A DNA stretch of 64,000 nucleotides, taken from Myripristis murdjan (taxonomy: Eukaryota; Chordata; Actinopteri; Holocentriformes; Holocentridae). A program made the position numbers and the translations under genes. The stretch is taken from assembly GCF_902150065.1 (NCBI RefSeq), contig NC_044003.1, positions 19,882,987 through 19,946,986 on the forward strand, read 5' to 3'. Of this stretch, positions 26,279-34,700 are shown one piece after another. Within the stretch, counting starts at the first letter, position 1; each line of letters starts with the position of its first letter. Below the pieces are notes generated by a model, which saw only the letters and a list, made by a program, of their open reading frames with translations, had not been told where the DNA came from and did not search any database.

Positions 26279-27806
26279 AGCTCAATCAGTTGTCTACTTA
26301 ATCCTATCTTTATCAGCTGTCATATGCTGATTAATGTATAAATAGCAACTTTACAGTCACCTTAAATACTAGGGGTCACCAGGTATGAAGTACATGATGA
26401 TTAATTGTTTGAAAAAATAATCAATTCTTGAAAGTTCTTCTCTTGAATCGACAATGGACTTGCAAAGGGCAGAGCTGAATTGGCCAGAAGTAAAAATCCA
26501 AGTTATTTTGCTGCGTGATGGCCCATTTTAGCTGAATGAAGAACACAAACAAATAACAGCTGCAAGGAAATAATTCTGGTTCACTGAGAAAAAGTCAAAG
26601 GCTGGATTATTTTGTCAGGTTCAGATAATGAACCATTTCTGACCCTGCTTTGCTGACTTATGAGGCATTTATTATTTTGTTTGGAGGCTTTGAGCCAGTG
26701 ATTTTAGTGCTTTTTAAACTGAATGCTTTTTTATTTTGCATGTGTGATTGATATGAAATTTGGATATGTTTGTTGGCAGAATGTACAGTTTCAGAGAAGC
26801 TTTGAATTAAGTTGATAGCTGCAGGCAATCCAGAGAGCCTCTTGAGTGCCTATGGATGTTTGAGTTTTGTGAGGTTACATCCAAGCAAACATGAGTTACT
26901 ACAGTGAAGCAAACAAAACCAATGAAGCAGCCACTATAATACCTAAATTCACTACAAATTAAAATGTATCTTTTGTAATTGTTCTGCTTTGTCATCAAAA
27001 AAACTAAGCTAAAATCTAGTGTAAACCCTCATGGCAGGTCAGACAGGACAGAGGGTGTGAGAGGGGAAGTGCGAAGACATTAAGAGATCGCTCTATGAAG
27101 CCAGCAGATTGGCTTTCACAGCTCAGCTCTGGGGAATGTTAAGATTACTGACCACTTCATTTGTAAAGACTGGGCCACGCAGAATGCTGTTCTGCAAAGC
27201 AGACCGCTAAATGAGGTGCATCCTGGAGAAAATATGTGAGTGAATAAATATTAAGTTGTCACAAGAAAAGACAGTTATTTCTAAAAATCATTACACATTT
27301 GATGTCAAAGTATTGCTATGGTCAGAAGGTCACTCAGTCCAATTGATTAATCAAATTGTGGTTTATTAAATAAAATTGGCCCAAAAAATGAAAATCATTC
27401 TGGAATAATCTAAAGTCTAAACACACATTTTATTAATACAATTTAATTTTTAACCTATGAATTAAATAAAAATTATTTTGTACTGTAATAGTATTGACAT
27501 GCACCTGGTGAATAACTGGTATATAGGATGACTGTAAATGTAAGGGCTGTCAATTTATCTGTCAGCTTGTTTGACTGTATGAAGCAATAAATTTGTGTTA
27601 ATAATAGGTTCGAGAAGAAGTGCTCAGGCTCATAATGGCTAAGGTAGGTTAAATTCATATCTGGTCTTTCCAGTAATACACCATAGAAAGAAGGAAAGAT
27701 GTACCTTAATTTGGTTCATTTCTCTTTTCAGGTACCATCAAAAGAAAAAAGTGAGAGCATGAGAAAACTGACGAGTATCACAAACTCAAAGACAAATGAA
27801 AACTGA
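7741..27806 (+). CDS. ADGRF5-like adhesion G protein-coupled receptor, complete, 17 coding exons
   Basis: Exons: 7741-7794, 9914-9926, 10167 (or 10296)-10424, 12555-12716, 12979-13040, 13313-13374, 15433-15548, 17289-17406, 18111-18229, 19886-20140, 21665-21805, 22074-22264, 22406-22582, 24805-26106, 26205-26246, 27608-27643, 27732-27806. They join without a stop into about 1,060 residues (1,017 with the shorter third exon). The start is [18 protein letters not shown], a clear signal peptide. Next come a Cys-rich segment with CSCSAGYVW (about 110-160), a SEA-like region (163-242), Ig-like sequence with GTYVCGF and a second Ig-like part (243-453), a HormR-like module with five or six Cys (455-505), GAIN with GPS, and 7TM. 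This is the ADGRF5/GPR116 order; the known mammalian protein is longer (about 1,346). It should sit at the cell surface and signal through G proteins. The cytoplasmic tail is short and ends KTNEN. It lies beside mep1a as in mammals, which supports ADGRF5 over other ADGRF members. Confidence 0.88.
7964..9130 (-). mobile_element. 5'-truncated L2/CR1-type LINE, 3' part of the reverse transcriptase ORF and 3' tail
   Basis: On the minus strand the RT active-site motif YADD lies near 9065, followed by the thumb and C-terminal region typical of L2/CR1/Rex1-type LINEs ([26 protein letters not shown]) down to about 8233. The 3' UTR contains the common TTTGTATAGCACC element and ends in an (ATT)n tail at about 7964-8010. 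The coding region is split by at least one frameshift near 8850-8900, and the upstream RT and endonuclease are missing. It lies in intron 1 of the ADGRF5-like gene in antisense orientation. It is dead. Confidence 0.88.
11450..11610. repeat. Degenerate cluster of TTATAAC(A/G)TGAAA-like motifs
   Basis: Short AT-rich units such as TTATAATGTGAAA, TTATAACAAAAAAG, ATAACATGAAAAAA and TTATAACGTGAAAAA recur on both strands within about 160 bases. It looks like a decayed minisatellite or MITE in intron 3 of the ADGRF5-like gene. Function unknown. Confidence 0.5.
13859..14197 (+). mobile_element. SINE/LINE-tail type retroposon with 14-bp target-site duplication
   Basis: The body begins with a tRNA-like promoter remnant (GGTCCTGGGTTCCATTCC). 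It continues with the common teleost block GTTTGCATGTTCTCCCC and ends in a (GAAT)n tail. Perfect 14-bp direct repeats ATGTTCTGAGGTCC flank it at 13845-13858 and 14198-14211, so both ends are defined. A run of 10 C lies near 14140. It sits in the intron before the second SEA exon. I recognise the family but not its formal name. Confidence 0.8.
14455..14604. mobile_element. 150-bp MITE with CAGTGGTGTAG ends (hAT-like)
   Basis: The ends CAGTGGTGTAGTGG and CCACTACACCACTG are inverted repeats. The flanking octamers CGTGAGCT and CTTGAACT match at six of eight positions, as expected for an old 8-bp hAT target duplication. It shares its outer 11 bases and the phrase TATACCCAC with the larger MITEs at 15787-16349 and 28435-28768, but most of its interior differs. 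Confidence 0.75.
15690..15786 (+). mobile_element. 3' tail of a non-LTR retrotransposon, interrupted by a MITE
   Basis: The text reads GGCCAGGTCACTC, then AAAGAGATTTTGAATCTCAATG and ACCTGGTTAAATAAAG, a 3'-end signature shared by common fish LINEs. The tail continues after the MITE at 16350 (AAATAAAGGATATTATTATT). Only the tail is present. Confidence 0.65.
15787..16349. mobile_element. hAT-type MITE, 563 bp, with 8-bp target duplication
   Basis: It starts CAGTGGTGTAGTCTA and ends TAGACTACACCACTT. Perfect 8-bp repeats AAATAAAG flank it at 15779-15786 and 16350-16357. The subterminal region reads GATACGCAGGTATACGCCGTATACCC. The interior has a (GT)n/(GC) tract at about 16229-16268 and no transposase. 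It inserted into the tail of a LINE. A 334-bp copy in inverted orientation lies at 28435-28768. Confidence 0.9.
17610..18082. mobile_element. Roughly 470-bp repeat with long imperfect terminal inverted repeats
   Basis: The left arm (17610 to about 17725) and right arm (about 17965-18082) are imperfect inverted copies. For example, GAAGATGTTTAACTCCTCAT on the left pairs with the complement of the AAGAAGTGAAATGTCTTC region on the right. The centre holds no ORF of note. The same text occurs widely in fish genomes. I am not sure whether it belongs to a DNA transposon or a Penelope-like element. It ends about 30 bases before the exon at 18111. Confidence 0.65.
18257..19506 (-). mobile_element. Complete Tc1-like DNA transposon (1,250 bp)
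   Basis: The ends CACTATATTACCAAAAGT and its inverted copy at 19506 are flanked by TA at 18255-18256 and 19507-19508, the Tc1/mariner target duplication. The first 29 bases and last 29 bases pair almost perfectly. It encodes one uninterrupted transposase on the minus strand. It sits in the intron between the exons ending 18229 and starting 19886 of the ADGRF5-like gene, antisense to it and only 28 bases from the donor side. The intact frame and well-matched ends suggest a recent insertion. Confidence 0.95.
18340..19371 (-). CDS. Tc1-like transposase, intact, 343 aa
   Basis: The protein starts [13 protein letters not shown]; an in-frame ATG lies upstream at 19470, but 19371 gives the start and length (about 340 aa) usual for the family. 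The N-terminal half has two helix-turn-helix regions ([18 protein letters not shown] and [12 protein letters not shown]) with a GRPR AT-hook between them. The catalytic triad is visible: [16 protein letters not shown], and [11 protein letters not shown], with spacing fitting DD34E. It should cut and paste its own element at TA sites. No stop or frameshift was seen. Whether it is active cannot be told from sequence alone. Confidence 0.95.
   Translation of the reverse strand: MGRSQELSEFQRGTVIGCHLCNKSSREISSLLNIPQSTVSSIITKWKRLGTTATQPRSGRPRKVTERGQRMLKRIVQRGRRLSAQSIATELQTSCDLQISPSTVRRELHGMGFHGRAAAAKPHITKCNAKRRMQWCKARRHWPLEQWRRVLWSDESRFSIWQSDGRVWVWRLPGERYISDCIVPTVKFGGGGIMVWGCFSGAGLGPLVPVKGTLNASGYQNILDNSMLPTLWEQFGAGPFLFQHDCAPVHKARSIKTWMTESGVDELDWPAQSPDLNPIEHLWDELERRLRARPSRPTSVCDLTNALLEEWSKIPINTLLNLVDSLPRRVEAVIAAKGGPTSY
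20167..20212 (+). repeat. (CATC)n microsatellite
   Basis: About eleven CATC units, starting roughly 27 bases after the splice donor of the exon that ends at 20140. Confidence 0.95.
22787..24055 (+). mobile_element. Harbinger-like DNA transposon remnant, about 1.27 kb
   Basis: The ends CAAGCAGAGGCCGGTATCACGAAGC and GCTTTGTGATACAGGCCTCTGCTTG are near-perfect inverted repeats. Subterminal text with GGTATCACAATGCTGG resembles fish PIF/Harbinger elements. It retains the first exon of the MYB/SANT-like accessory protein but no DDE nuclease gene, so it cannot move by itself. A second short inverted repeat (CCTGAAAGCTAG and CTAGCTTTCAGG) lies near 23900-23938. The target duplication was not resolved. 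It lies in the intron before the GAIN/7TM exon. Confidence 0.78.
22998..23164 (+). CDS. First exon of a Harbinger MYB/SANT-like DNA-binding protein
   Basis: The reading [20 protein letters not shown], continuing to [13 protein letters not shown], matches the start of the MYB-like proteins carried by fish Harbinger elements (trihelix/MSANTD type). A good donor, TGC|GTAAGT, follows at 23164/23165. No second exon was recognised before the element ends, so this is a leftover fragment. The aromatic and basic pattern fits a SANT-like helix bundle. Confidence 0.65.
24805..26106 (+). CDS. Large exon of the ADGRF5-like gene: GAIN, GPS and most of the 7TM
   Basis: One 1,302-base exon in phase 0 carries the end of the GAIN domain, the GPS and seven membrane segments. 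A single exon for this block is typical of ADGRF genes. The GPS shows CVFWD, W, GC, then [12 protein letters not shown]. The cleavage point between HL and T falls at 25308/25309, which would free a tethered agonist starting TSFSVLMS, close to that of mammalian ADGRF1 and ADGRF5. The expected second extracellular loop CWL and the TM6 [10 protein letters not shown] signature are present. TM7 ends in the next exon ([10 protein letters not shown]). All residues expected for autoproteolysis are visible, so the receptor looks cleavable. Confidence 0.92.
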
Positions 27807-27902
27807 GGTTGGTGTTATGTTGGTGCTAATATTCTCTGTTCTTTTATTTGTGTTTTAGCTGTTTAAACATATAGCTACATTTAGGCAGCAATATGTAGCC
27901 TA

Positions 27903-27908
27903 AATAAA
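27903..27908 (+). promoter_or_regulatory. Candidate polyadenylation signal of the ADGRF5-like gene
   Basis: AATAAA lies 97 bases after the stop codon, just before a GT-rich microsatellite that could serve as the downstream GU element. Further AATAAA copies occur near 31243, so longer 3' UTRs are possible. Confidence 0.45.
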
Positions 27909-27916
27909 TTCTTTTG

Positions 27917-27918
<2 letters not shown>

Positions 27919-27968
<50 letters not shown>

Positions 27969-27991
27969 ATGCATATCTATCTATCTATCTA
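27919..27991. repeat. (GT)n followed by (CTAT)n microsatellite
   Basis: About 48 bases of GT repeat, a short ATGCAT bridge, and four CTAT units. The Tc1-like relic begins directly at the end of the CTAT run. Confidence 0.95.
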
Positions 27992-28108
27992 CACTCACCT
28001 AAAGGATTATTAGGAACACCATACTAATACCATGTTTGACCCCCTTTTGCCTTCAGAACTGCTTTAATTCTTCGTGGCATTGATTCAACAAGGTGCTGGA
28101 AGTATTCT

Positions 28109-28378
28109 TTAGAAATGTTGATAGAATAGCATCCAGGGTGCAAAGCTCCCGTTCCACCAAATCGCCCAAGAAAACATCCCCCACACCATTACACCACCCC
28201 AAGCAGCCCGCACAGTGGTAACAAGGCATGACGGATCCATGTTCTCATTCTGTTTACACCAAATTCTGACTCTACCATCTGAATGTCTCAACAGAAATCG
28301 AGACTCATCAGACCAGGCAACATTTTTCCAGTGTTCAACTGTCCGATTTTGGTGAGCTCGTGCAAATTGTAGCCTCAT
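28109..28378 (-). pseudogene. Tc1-like transposase fragment
   Basis: The reading RTVEHWKNVAWSDESRF and GGVMVWGMFSW covers the region around the first catalytic Asp of a Tc1-type transposase. The downstream catalytic part is deleted: the frame jumps to terminal sequence near 28130. It is non-functional. Confidence 0.85.
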
Positions 28379-28434
28379 TTTCCTATTTTTAGTGGAGATG
28401 AGTGGTACCCGGTGGGGTCTTCTGCTGGTGTAGC

Positions 28435-28501
28435 CAGTGGTGTAGTCTAGTTTATTCTAGTGGGTATACGCGCGCACGCACATGCACGTGCCTGTGTACA
28501 C

Positions 28502-28532
<31 letters not shown>

Positions 28533-28768
28533 GGCTCCCTTTCTGAAACGTTAACTAGCTCCAGCTGTAGTGTCCCCCGAAATATGGTCAAAAAGAGCCC
28601 GCTTCATAACACAGAGAAGGCGACTTTATGAACGGGAAAGTGAACGTTATGTCAAAAAAACATACTGATACGTATCTTTGCACATTTTTAAGTGGTTATA
28701 CGGAAATGCGGGACCTTTTCTAGTGGGTATACGCCGTATACCTGTGTATCACGTAGACTACACCACTG
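28435..28768. mobile_element. hAT-type MITE nested in the Tc1-like relic, 334 bp
   Basis: It has CAGTGGTGTAGTCTA and TAGACTACACCACTG ends with perfect 8-bp duplications GGTGTAGC at 28427-28434 and 28769-28776. The right part (GATACGTATC, GGTATACGCCGTATACC) equals the inverted left part of the MITE at 15787. It contains a (CA)n tract at 28499-28531. Confidence 0.92.
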
Positions 28769-29259
28769 GGTGTAGCCCATCCGCCTCAAGGTTGTGCTTG
28801 TTGTAGCTTCACAAATGCTTTGCTGCATACCTCGGTTGTAACGAGTGGTTATTTAAGTCAAAGTTGATTTTCTATCGGCTTGAATCAGTCGGCCCATTCT
28901 CCTCTGACCTCCAGCATCAACAAGGCATTTTCGCCCACAGGACTGCCACATGCTGGATGTTTTTCCTTTTTCAGACCATTCTTTGTAAACCCTAGAAATG
29001 GTTGTGCGAAAATCACAGTAACTGAGCAGATTGTGAAATACTCAGACCAGCCCGTCTGGCACCAACAACCATGCCATGCTCAAAGTTGCTTAGATCACCT
29101 TTCTTTCTTTCCATTCTGACATTCAGTTTGGAGTTCAGGAGATTGTCTTGACCAGGACCACACCCCTAAATACATTGAAGCAGCTGCAATGTGATTGGTT
29201 TATTAGATAATTGCATTACCAAGAAATTTAACAGGTGTTCCTAATTATCCTTTAGGTGA

Positions 29260-29333
<74 letters not shown>

Positions 29334-29343
29334 ATATACACAT

Positions 29344-29391
<48 letters not shown>

Positions 29392-29392
29392 T
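29260..29392. repeat. Compound microsatellite (TA)n (TG)n (TACA)n (CA)n
   Basis: About 44 bases of TA, then TG, then a TATG/TACA mix, then CA to about 29390. The order is nearly palindromic, so the strand could fold back on itself. Confidence 0.95.
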
Positions 29393-29541
29393 GAAGCTGT
29401 CTTTGCTGCAAGTTGCTGGTATCGTCACTGGCAAGTCAGGCAAGGCAAGGTTGTAGCAAAATGCATTGCAATGCATTTCAGTCTGAATACAAAATGGGTC
29501 TAAAGTGCTCTGTGGGTGTGTTAGTCTGACCTACACATTAA

Positions 29542-29542
29542 A

Positions 29543-29602
<60 letters not shown>

Positions 29603-29679
29603 AATATCCAAATGTCTAAATATCCGATGATCTATACCTTTCAGAGTGTGAACACTGAGGAAGCCGAAGGAAACTGCAA

Positions 29680-29744
<65 letters not shown>
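29542..29744. repeat. Three microsatellites: (TATC)n, (TC)n and (CA)n
   Basis: About fifteen TATC units at 29542-29602, a TC run at 29682-29705, and CA repeats at 29706-29743. Confidence 0.95.
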
Positions 29745-29746
<2 letters not shown>

Positions 29747-31725
29747 CCATGTATTCCAGTTGTCAAGTTGCAATAATTGTCATCATCATCATCATCATCA
29801 CTAGACTCCAGAGCAATCTCAAAATCTGCGCTAGAATAGATTTTTTTTTTTTCATTTGAATTTCAGAGGCACATATGCTAATGCATAAAGCATATATGCA
29901 TATGCATATGCTTTTATGGTTTAAATACTGAAATCTGGCGAAAGTTGTTCTATGATGGGCCGATACAGCAGGTGCAGGTGCAGTACACCTCACTGAGAGG
30001 TATACATCAATTGGGAATTTCATTATTATTATTATTATTGTTGTTGTTGTTGTTGTTGTTGGATTTTTAGTTATTGTTCATTCTATAATTCTATATTTCT
30101 GTATATCATTTTATTCATCATTTTGTATAGCCTAAAATCCCAGTCAGTTACAGACTCATTCACATGCACATTTGTATGAGCTGAAATTAATGAAATAGTA
30201 ATAATGTAATAATAATAGTGCAGTTGTTTGTAAATATTTGGAATCAAACGCAATGATCATCTTTAAGCATTTAGCCCTGTTGACCGACATATATTCTAAT
30301 CTTTTTGGCAAGTGCTCAGCACTGCCCCCTTTGGCCAAAGACTGCACTGCAATCTTTTTCTGTCTCACAGCGGTCAATGGTTGTGGTTCAGCTTTCTTTC
30401 TGTATAGGCTTGGGTTGAACATATTATCAGTTTTGTATCAACTTAATATCAGTCTAACCCTAACTGATGAAAAGCTTATTATATCAACTGATAGTTTATC
30501 AACATGAAATTGAGTGCTTACATTGACAGGTCCTTACATTACATTGAGTGGACAGCTTGAAATGAAGTCAAGTCTCTGCACTGACTCAGCTGTGAAACTC
30601 AACTGATACAAAGTTGAGCATCAACATCAGACAATCAAAATAAAGTCTGACATTTACATATGTTCAAATGTTACAGTATGCCTATCCTAAGGCAATATAC
30701 GCAAACAGTCAATGATTTTGGAGAGGACAGAGGAAAACCTGTGACCAGACTTGTGACACATACTGAATGCTGGAGAGATTTACTGGTAACAATAATAATT
30801 GTTATAATCATTTGTGGAGTTCTGATTACATTTTAATTATGTAGATTAACCTGGTGCTGGTTTGTGAAGTTTTCCTGTATAGTTCATGTGTGATTCTCTT
30901 AATTCTCACTGTCTTAAATTGCCTCCAAGAAAAAAATAATGAATTCATAAATTGGCCATTTCTTCAATTTAGGATGAGTGAATATGGCAGTCAGTGAGGC
31001 CACCACTTATTCCATGAAATCGTACTTTGACTGTTTGTTTGTTTTTTAAACCTATTCTGCATTCTATAAGGGCTGTGATTCACTGTCTGTGTGTAGAACA
31101 AATGAACTTATTTTGGCTTAGTAAATGTGTTGAGGAGTAACTAGTGTAAAGTTAGACTATGCTTCACTTATCATTGGCCATGCTTTGCCTGTATACTCTT
31201 TTGTGTGTGTGTAATTACTATACGTATGTCTCAAAATATCTAATGAAATAAAACACAAGGACACAACACTTGTTTTTTTTTTTTTTTGTCATTCTGCATG
31301 TTTTGCACATTTGACAGATTGTAATCCAAACTTACATTGTTACATTAATCCCTCCCATAGACTATATGTGATTTCTCCATATACAAATAGAGCACTTGCA
31401 GAAGTTGAACCACCTTAATGATGGTTCTCATGCAGGCCGTAGGGCTGTTCGTAATGTTTTAAACACTTGGTCATGATAAAAGTATTGATTTTAAACACGA
31501 GCTCTATGCTTTGCTATTAATACATTTAATTATACATTTTCCCTAATACAAACCTGAACTTTTTCAGTTTGAGATCCAGACTTCAGCAACATCATTCCTG
31601 TTCTGTGAGGATCCAGCAGAGTGTTCAAAATGAGCCCTACTACAGTAATTACCTCTTTATCATGGGTAGTGGTAATATCCTTCCTGAATGAATGCAGAGG
31701 AAACACCACTCATCCTAAATGTGTT
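29745..31725. other. Spacer between the ADGRF5-like gene and the first meprin gene (tail to tail)
   Basis: AT-rich, with (ATC)n near 29779-29800 and (TTA)n/(TTG)n at 30026-30061. No exon or recognisable gene was seen. It should contain the 3' UTRs of two convergent genes. Confidence 0.6.
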
Positions 31726-34700
31726 TCACTGAGGTCTCCTGATAACAGAGATGATGGCCAGCGTCAGGACTATAGTCCCTGATATGCCGCCGATCAAAAC
31801 TCCAAGGATGCCGCCGTCCATGTGCTGCTTCTCACAATGCTCGCCAGCAAAATAAGTGGCCTGGCCTGAAACACACCTGAAGAGAGGGAGAGAGATGATT
31901 TTTATCATGAAGAATCATCTCATGAAACGAATTCAGTGATTCAAGAAAATACTGCAGACAACTTGATCAGCATTAGAAACAAGTGGGATTATCTCATCCC
32001 ACTGGAAGATTTTTTTTCACCTGTTTCGAGAAAAACGAAATTTTCAGACTGAAATTAGATTAAATGAGGGACGGAGATTTTTTGCAGATTTTATTTTTTA
32101 TTCAATATAAAATTGCTCAGTGTGAGGATGCTGGCCACAAAATACTGTCACTTAGACTCAGCTCCTCTCATGTCACCGGATGTCTGTCTCATCACATAAC
32201 ACATACCAGACCACTGGCTGGAGGGGAGACTGGTAACATGATATCCTCGACATACACAGACATGAACATGCATGTTTTTACTACTGTATTTGATAAGACC
32301 TACCATTAACTACATTTGTCTAACATCAACCTTTAACCCTTACCTTCACACTCCTAGCCTTGGTGCTGACCCCAAACTTTAGCCTAAGCCTCACTTCCCT
32401 AAAACATGTTAACTCCATATGTCCAAAATTCAAACCATTCACAAGTATAATATATTTGTGTATAGTAAAGCAAATACACATCTCTATGTGGCCCTGAAAA
32501 CACATTTATAGGCTAATGCACACACATGGAATAACACACACTCACACACCTGCATGAGGCCTTCCCTTGACTGTCCACACAGACGCCTCCATTAAGACAA
32601 GGGTTGGGAAGGCACGGGTTAGTTGAGGCTGCACGTGGTTCTCTGTGTTTCGGAGCTTCTGCTCTCATTTCCTCCTCTCTGATTGGCTTCTCATCTGTGA
32701 TGTCATTACTGGGAGCAGCCTCTTTAATGGGCACCTCAGTATTTATCAGGTGAGTCAGGTCTGATGGATTAAGACATGACAAAAATGTTATGGAAATAGT
32801 TTGAAAAAGTTAACTGTATTGATGGGAAACTGTGAAACTGCCTCTACTCTAAGGTTTTTAAGATATTTCAGGAGAATTCAGATGATATAAACATATAACT
32901 CAATAGGTTAAGAATGATTGATGTAGAATGATTTTGCTGCAAAAGTAAATTCTTGTTTTCCAGGGAGCTCAGAATAGTCGTCAGTGTTTATAATAAACTG
33001 GTAAAGGGTCTGTTCTGAGTGAGCTGGAAAGCCAACAGAGTCCTCATGTCTGTATTGAGTTGGGGGGACATAAATCTGCCGTGGCAGGAGAGGCACCAGT
33101 GAGTGTTTTTTTTTTTTTTAGTCATGGAAAAAGTGAGGTGATACCATTAGAACTGGACCTGGAAAAATGGTGTTTCTAGGGGGCGCCTGACAAAGAAAAA
33201 CAATCATTGCATCAAGGCCAAAAGCTAATGGTGGAATAAAATCTATAATGTGTCATAAAACTATATTTAATGATAGAAAACCCTGAGTGGCCATAGTAGG
33301 AGAGGAAAATGGGCTGAACAAGAGGAAGAGTCAGCAGAGCTCTCCAGGGGATAAAAGGCAGTGTTCATGGACTTCATTTTCAGTGTCTGCGTTCATGAAA
33401 CAGCCTCAGTTTACTGTATTTCTCTGCCCTCACAGTAAATCTTTACCTTTGCACCAGACTCTGCCTGACTACAAGATGTTAGGGAAGACCTGAAGATCAA
33501 GACCAAGCTGAAGCAAGAAATCTGATTAGTGACACACAAAAATTTCATCTCAACTGCATTTTGTATATGTACACTTGTATATGTACACTTTGTTTATAGT
33601 GCAGCAGTTTGACACAGCAGGTAGGCCTGGTGGCAGTGTTTTTCCAGCTCTCACCAGTGAAGTCTGCAGAGATAATGAGGTCGTTGTTCTTGAGGAAGCT
33701 GCGCCTGTGCAGCTGCCTGTGAGAAATGAAGGTGCTCCAGCCGTAGTCCTCACTCCGGAAACACTGGCAGCTGGCATCCCACACCGCTCCTGAGGTGGCT
33801 GTGGGCTTGTTCCAGCGGGGGTTAGTGTCTGAGGGGGGAAATAATCAAAGACAAAAAAAAAAAAAAAGCATCTTAAAGATTTAAATATGAAGCAGTAATA
33901 AAACAGGATGCTGGTGTGGGAGATAATGAAGAACTAGGGAAAGACTGTCCAATAGTGGATGGGTATCATTGAAATTGGTTAATTACAATGATTTGCCACT
34001 ATTCGGTCATACATTTCTAACCAAGGGATAATACTAATGAATTTTCCAATTCTTCAGTATCGTTGAGGCTGTACCCACCACTGGTGAAACTTCTTGTAGA
34101 AGACATCCTCAGTTTCGCATTGGGGTCCTGGTCCATGGCAGTAATTGTCCCCTGTCTGTTTTTTGCTGGCCATTCCATCACTGCGTCATTTTCCCCGCTG
34201 CAGAGGTGTAAGGTCATGCTGACATAGTCGGGATAAGCGCTGTCTCTTCCATTGGGGTAAACACTGATACCAAAAGAGTAGCCCTCTGAGTTAAAGAAGC
34301 ATTTGCTTCTGATCGAATGTCCAGCAGGCGTGGTAGCGAGAAGGGCAGTGAAGTTGTGGATTTTCCACACAACGCTGGGGCAAACGGTCTCACTAAGAGT
34401 GATGTCATCAATTAAGATGGCACCCGAGGAGCTTACTGATCCTCTGATGCCCTGGAAGAAATAGCGGAACTTCTCTGTAACCTTGAGGGTGACATGAGCC
34501 ACTTTCCAGGAGTCATCTCCATCACCTAAGGACGATAAACAGTTGGCCATTAAGAGACCAAATTTATTCAGACTTTACCTCATTCAGCAAAAAAAGTAAC
34601 TGCTTCATATTCAGCACACTGGAAGTCTGATTTATAATATTACAGTGTGTTTTGAGTGGATCTCCACGACAGAGAGTAACATTACTGAGGACAAATGGAT

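Larger units (their letters stand above)
27992..29261 (-). mobile_element. Second Tc1-like family: internally deleted relic with a nested hAT MITE
   Basis: The ends CACTCACCTAAAGGATTA and TAATTATCCTTTAGGTGAGT are inverted repeats of a well-known fish Tc1-like family distinct from the copy at 18257. The left boundary follows TA, and the right runs into a (TA)n tract. Minus-strand transposase pieces are visible at 28109-28378 and, much decayed, to about 29120. A 334-bp hAT MITE splits it at 28435-28768. Removing the MITE and one copy of its target duplication restores the expected Tc1 text, so the MITE came second. Confidence 0.88.

Noticed and set aside
29260-29744. Regularly repeated units that might suggest an array
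   Set aside because: They are simple microsatellites without spacers; there is no CRISPR-like structure.
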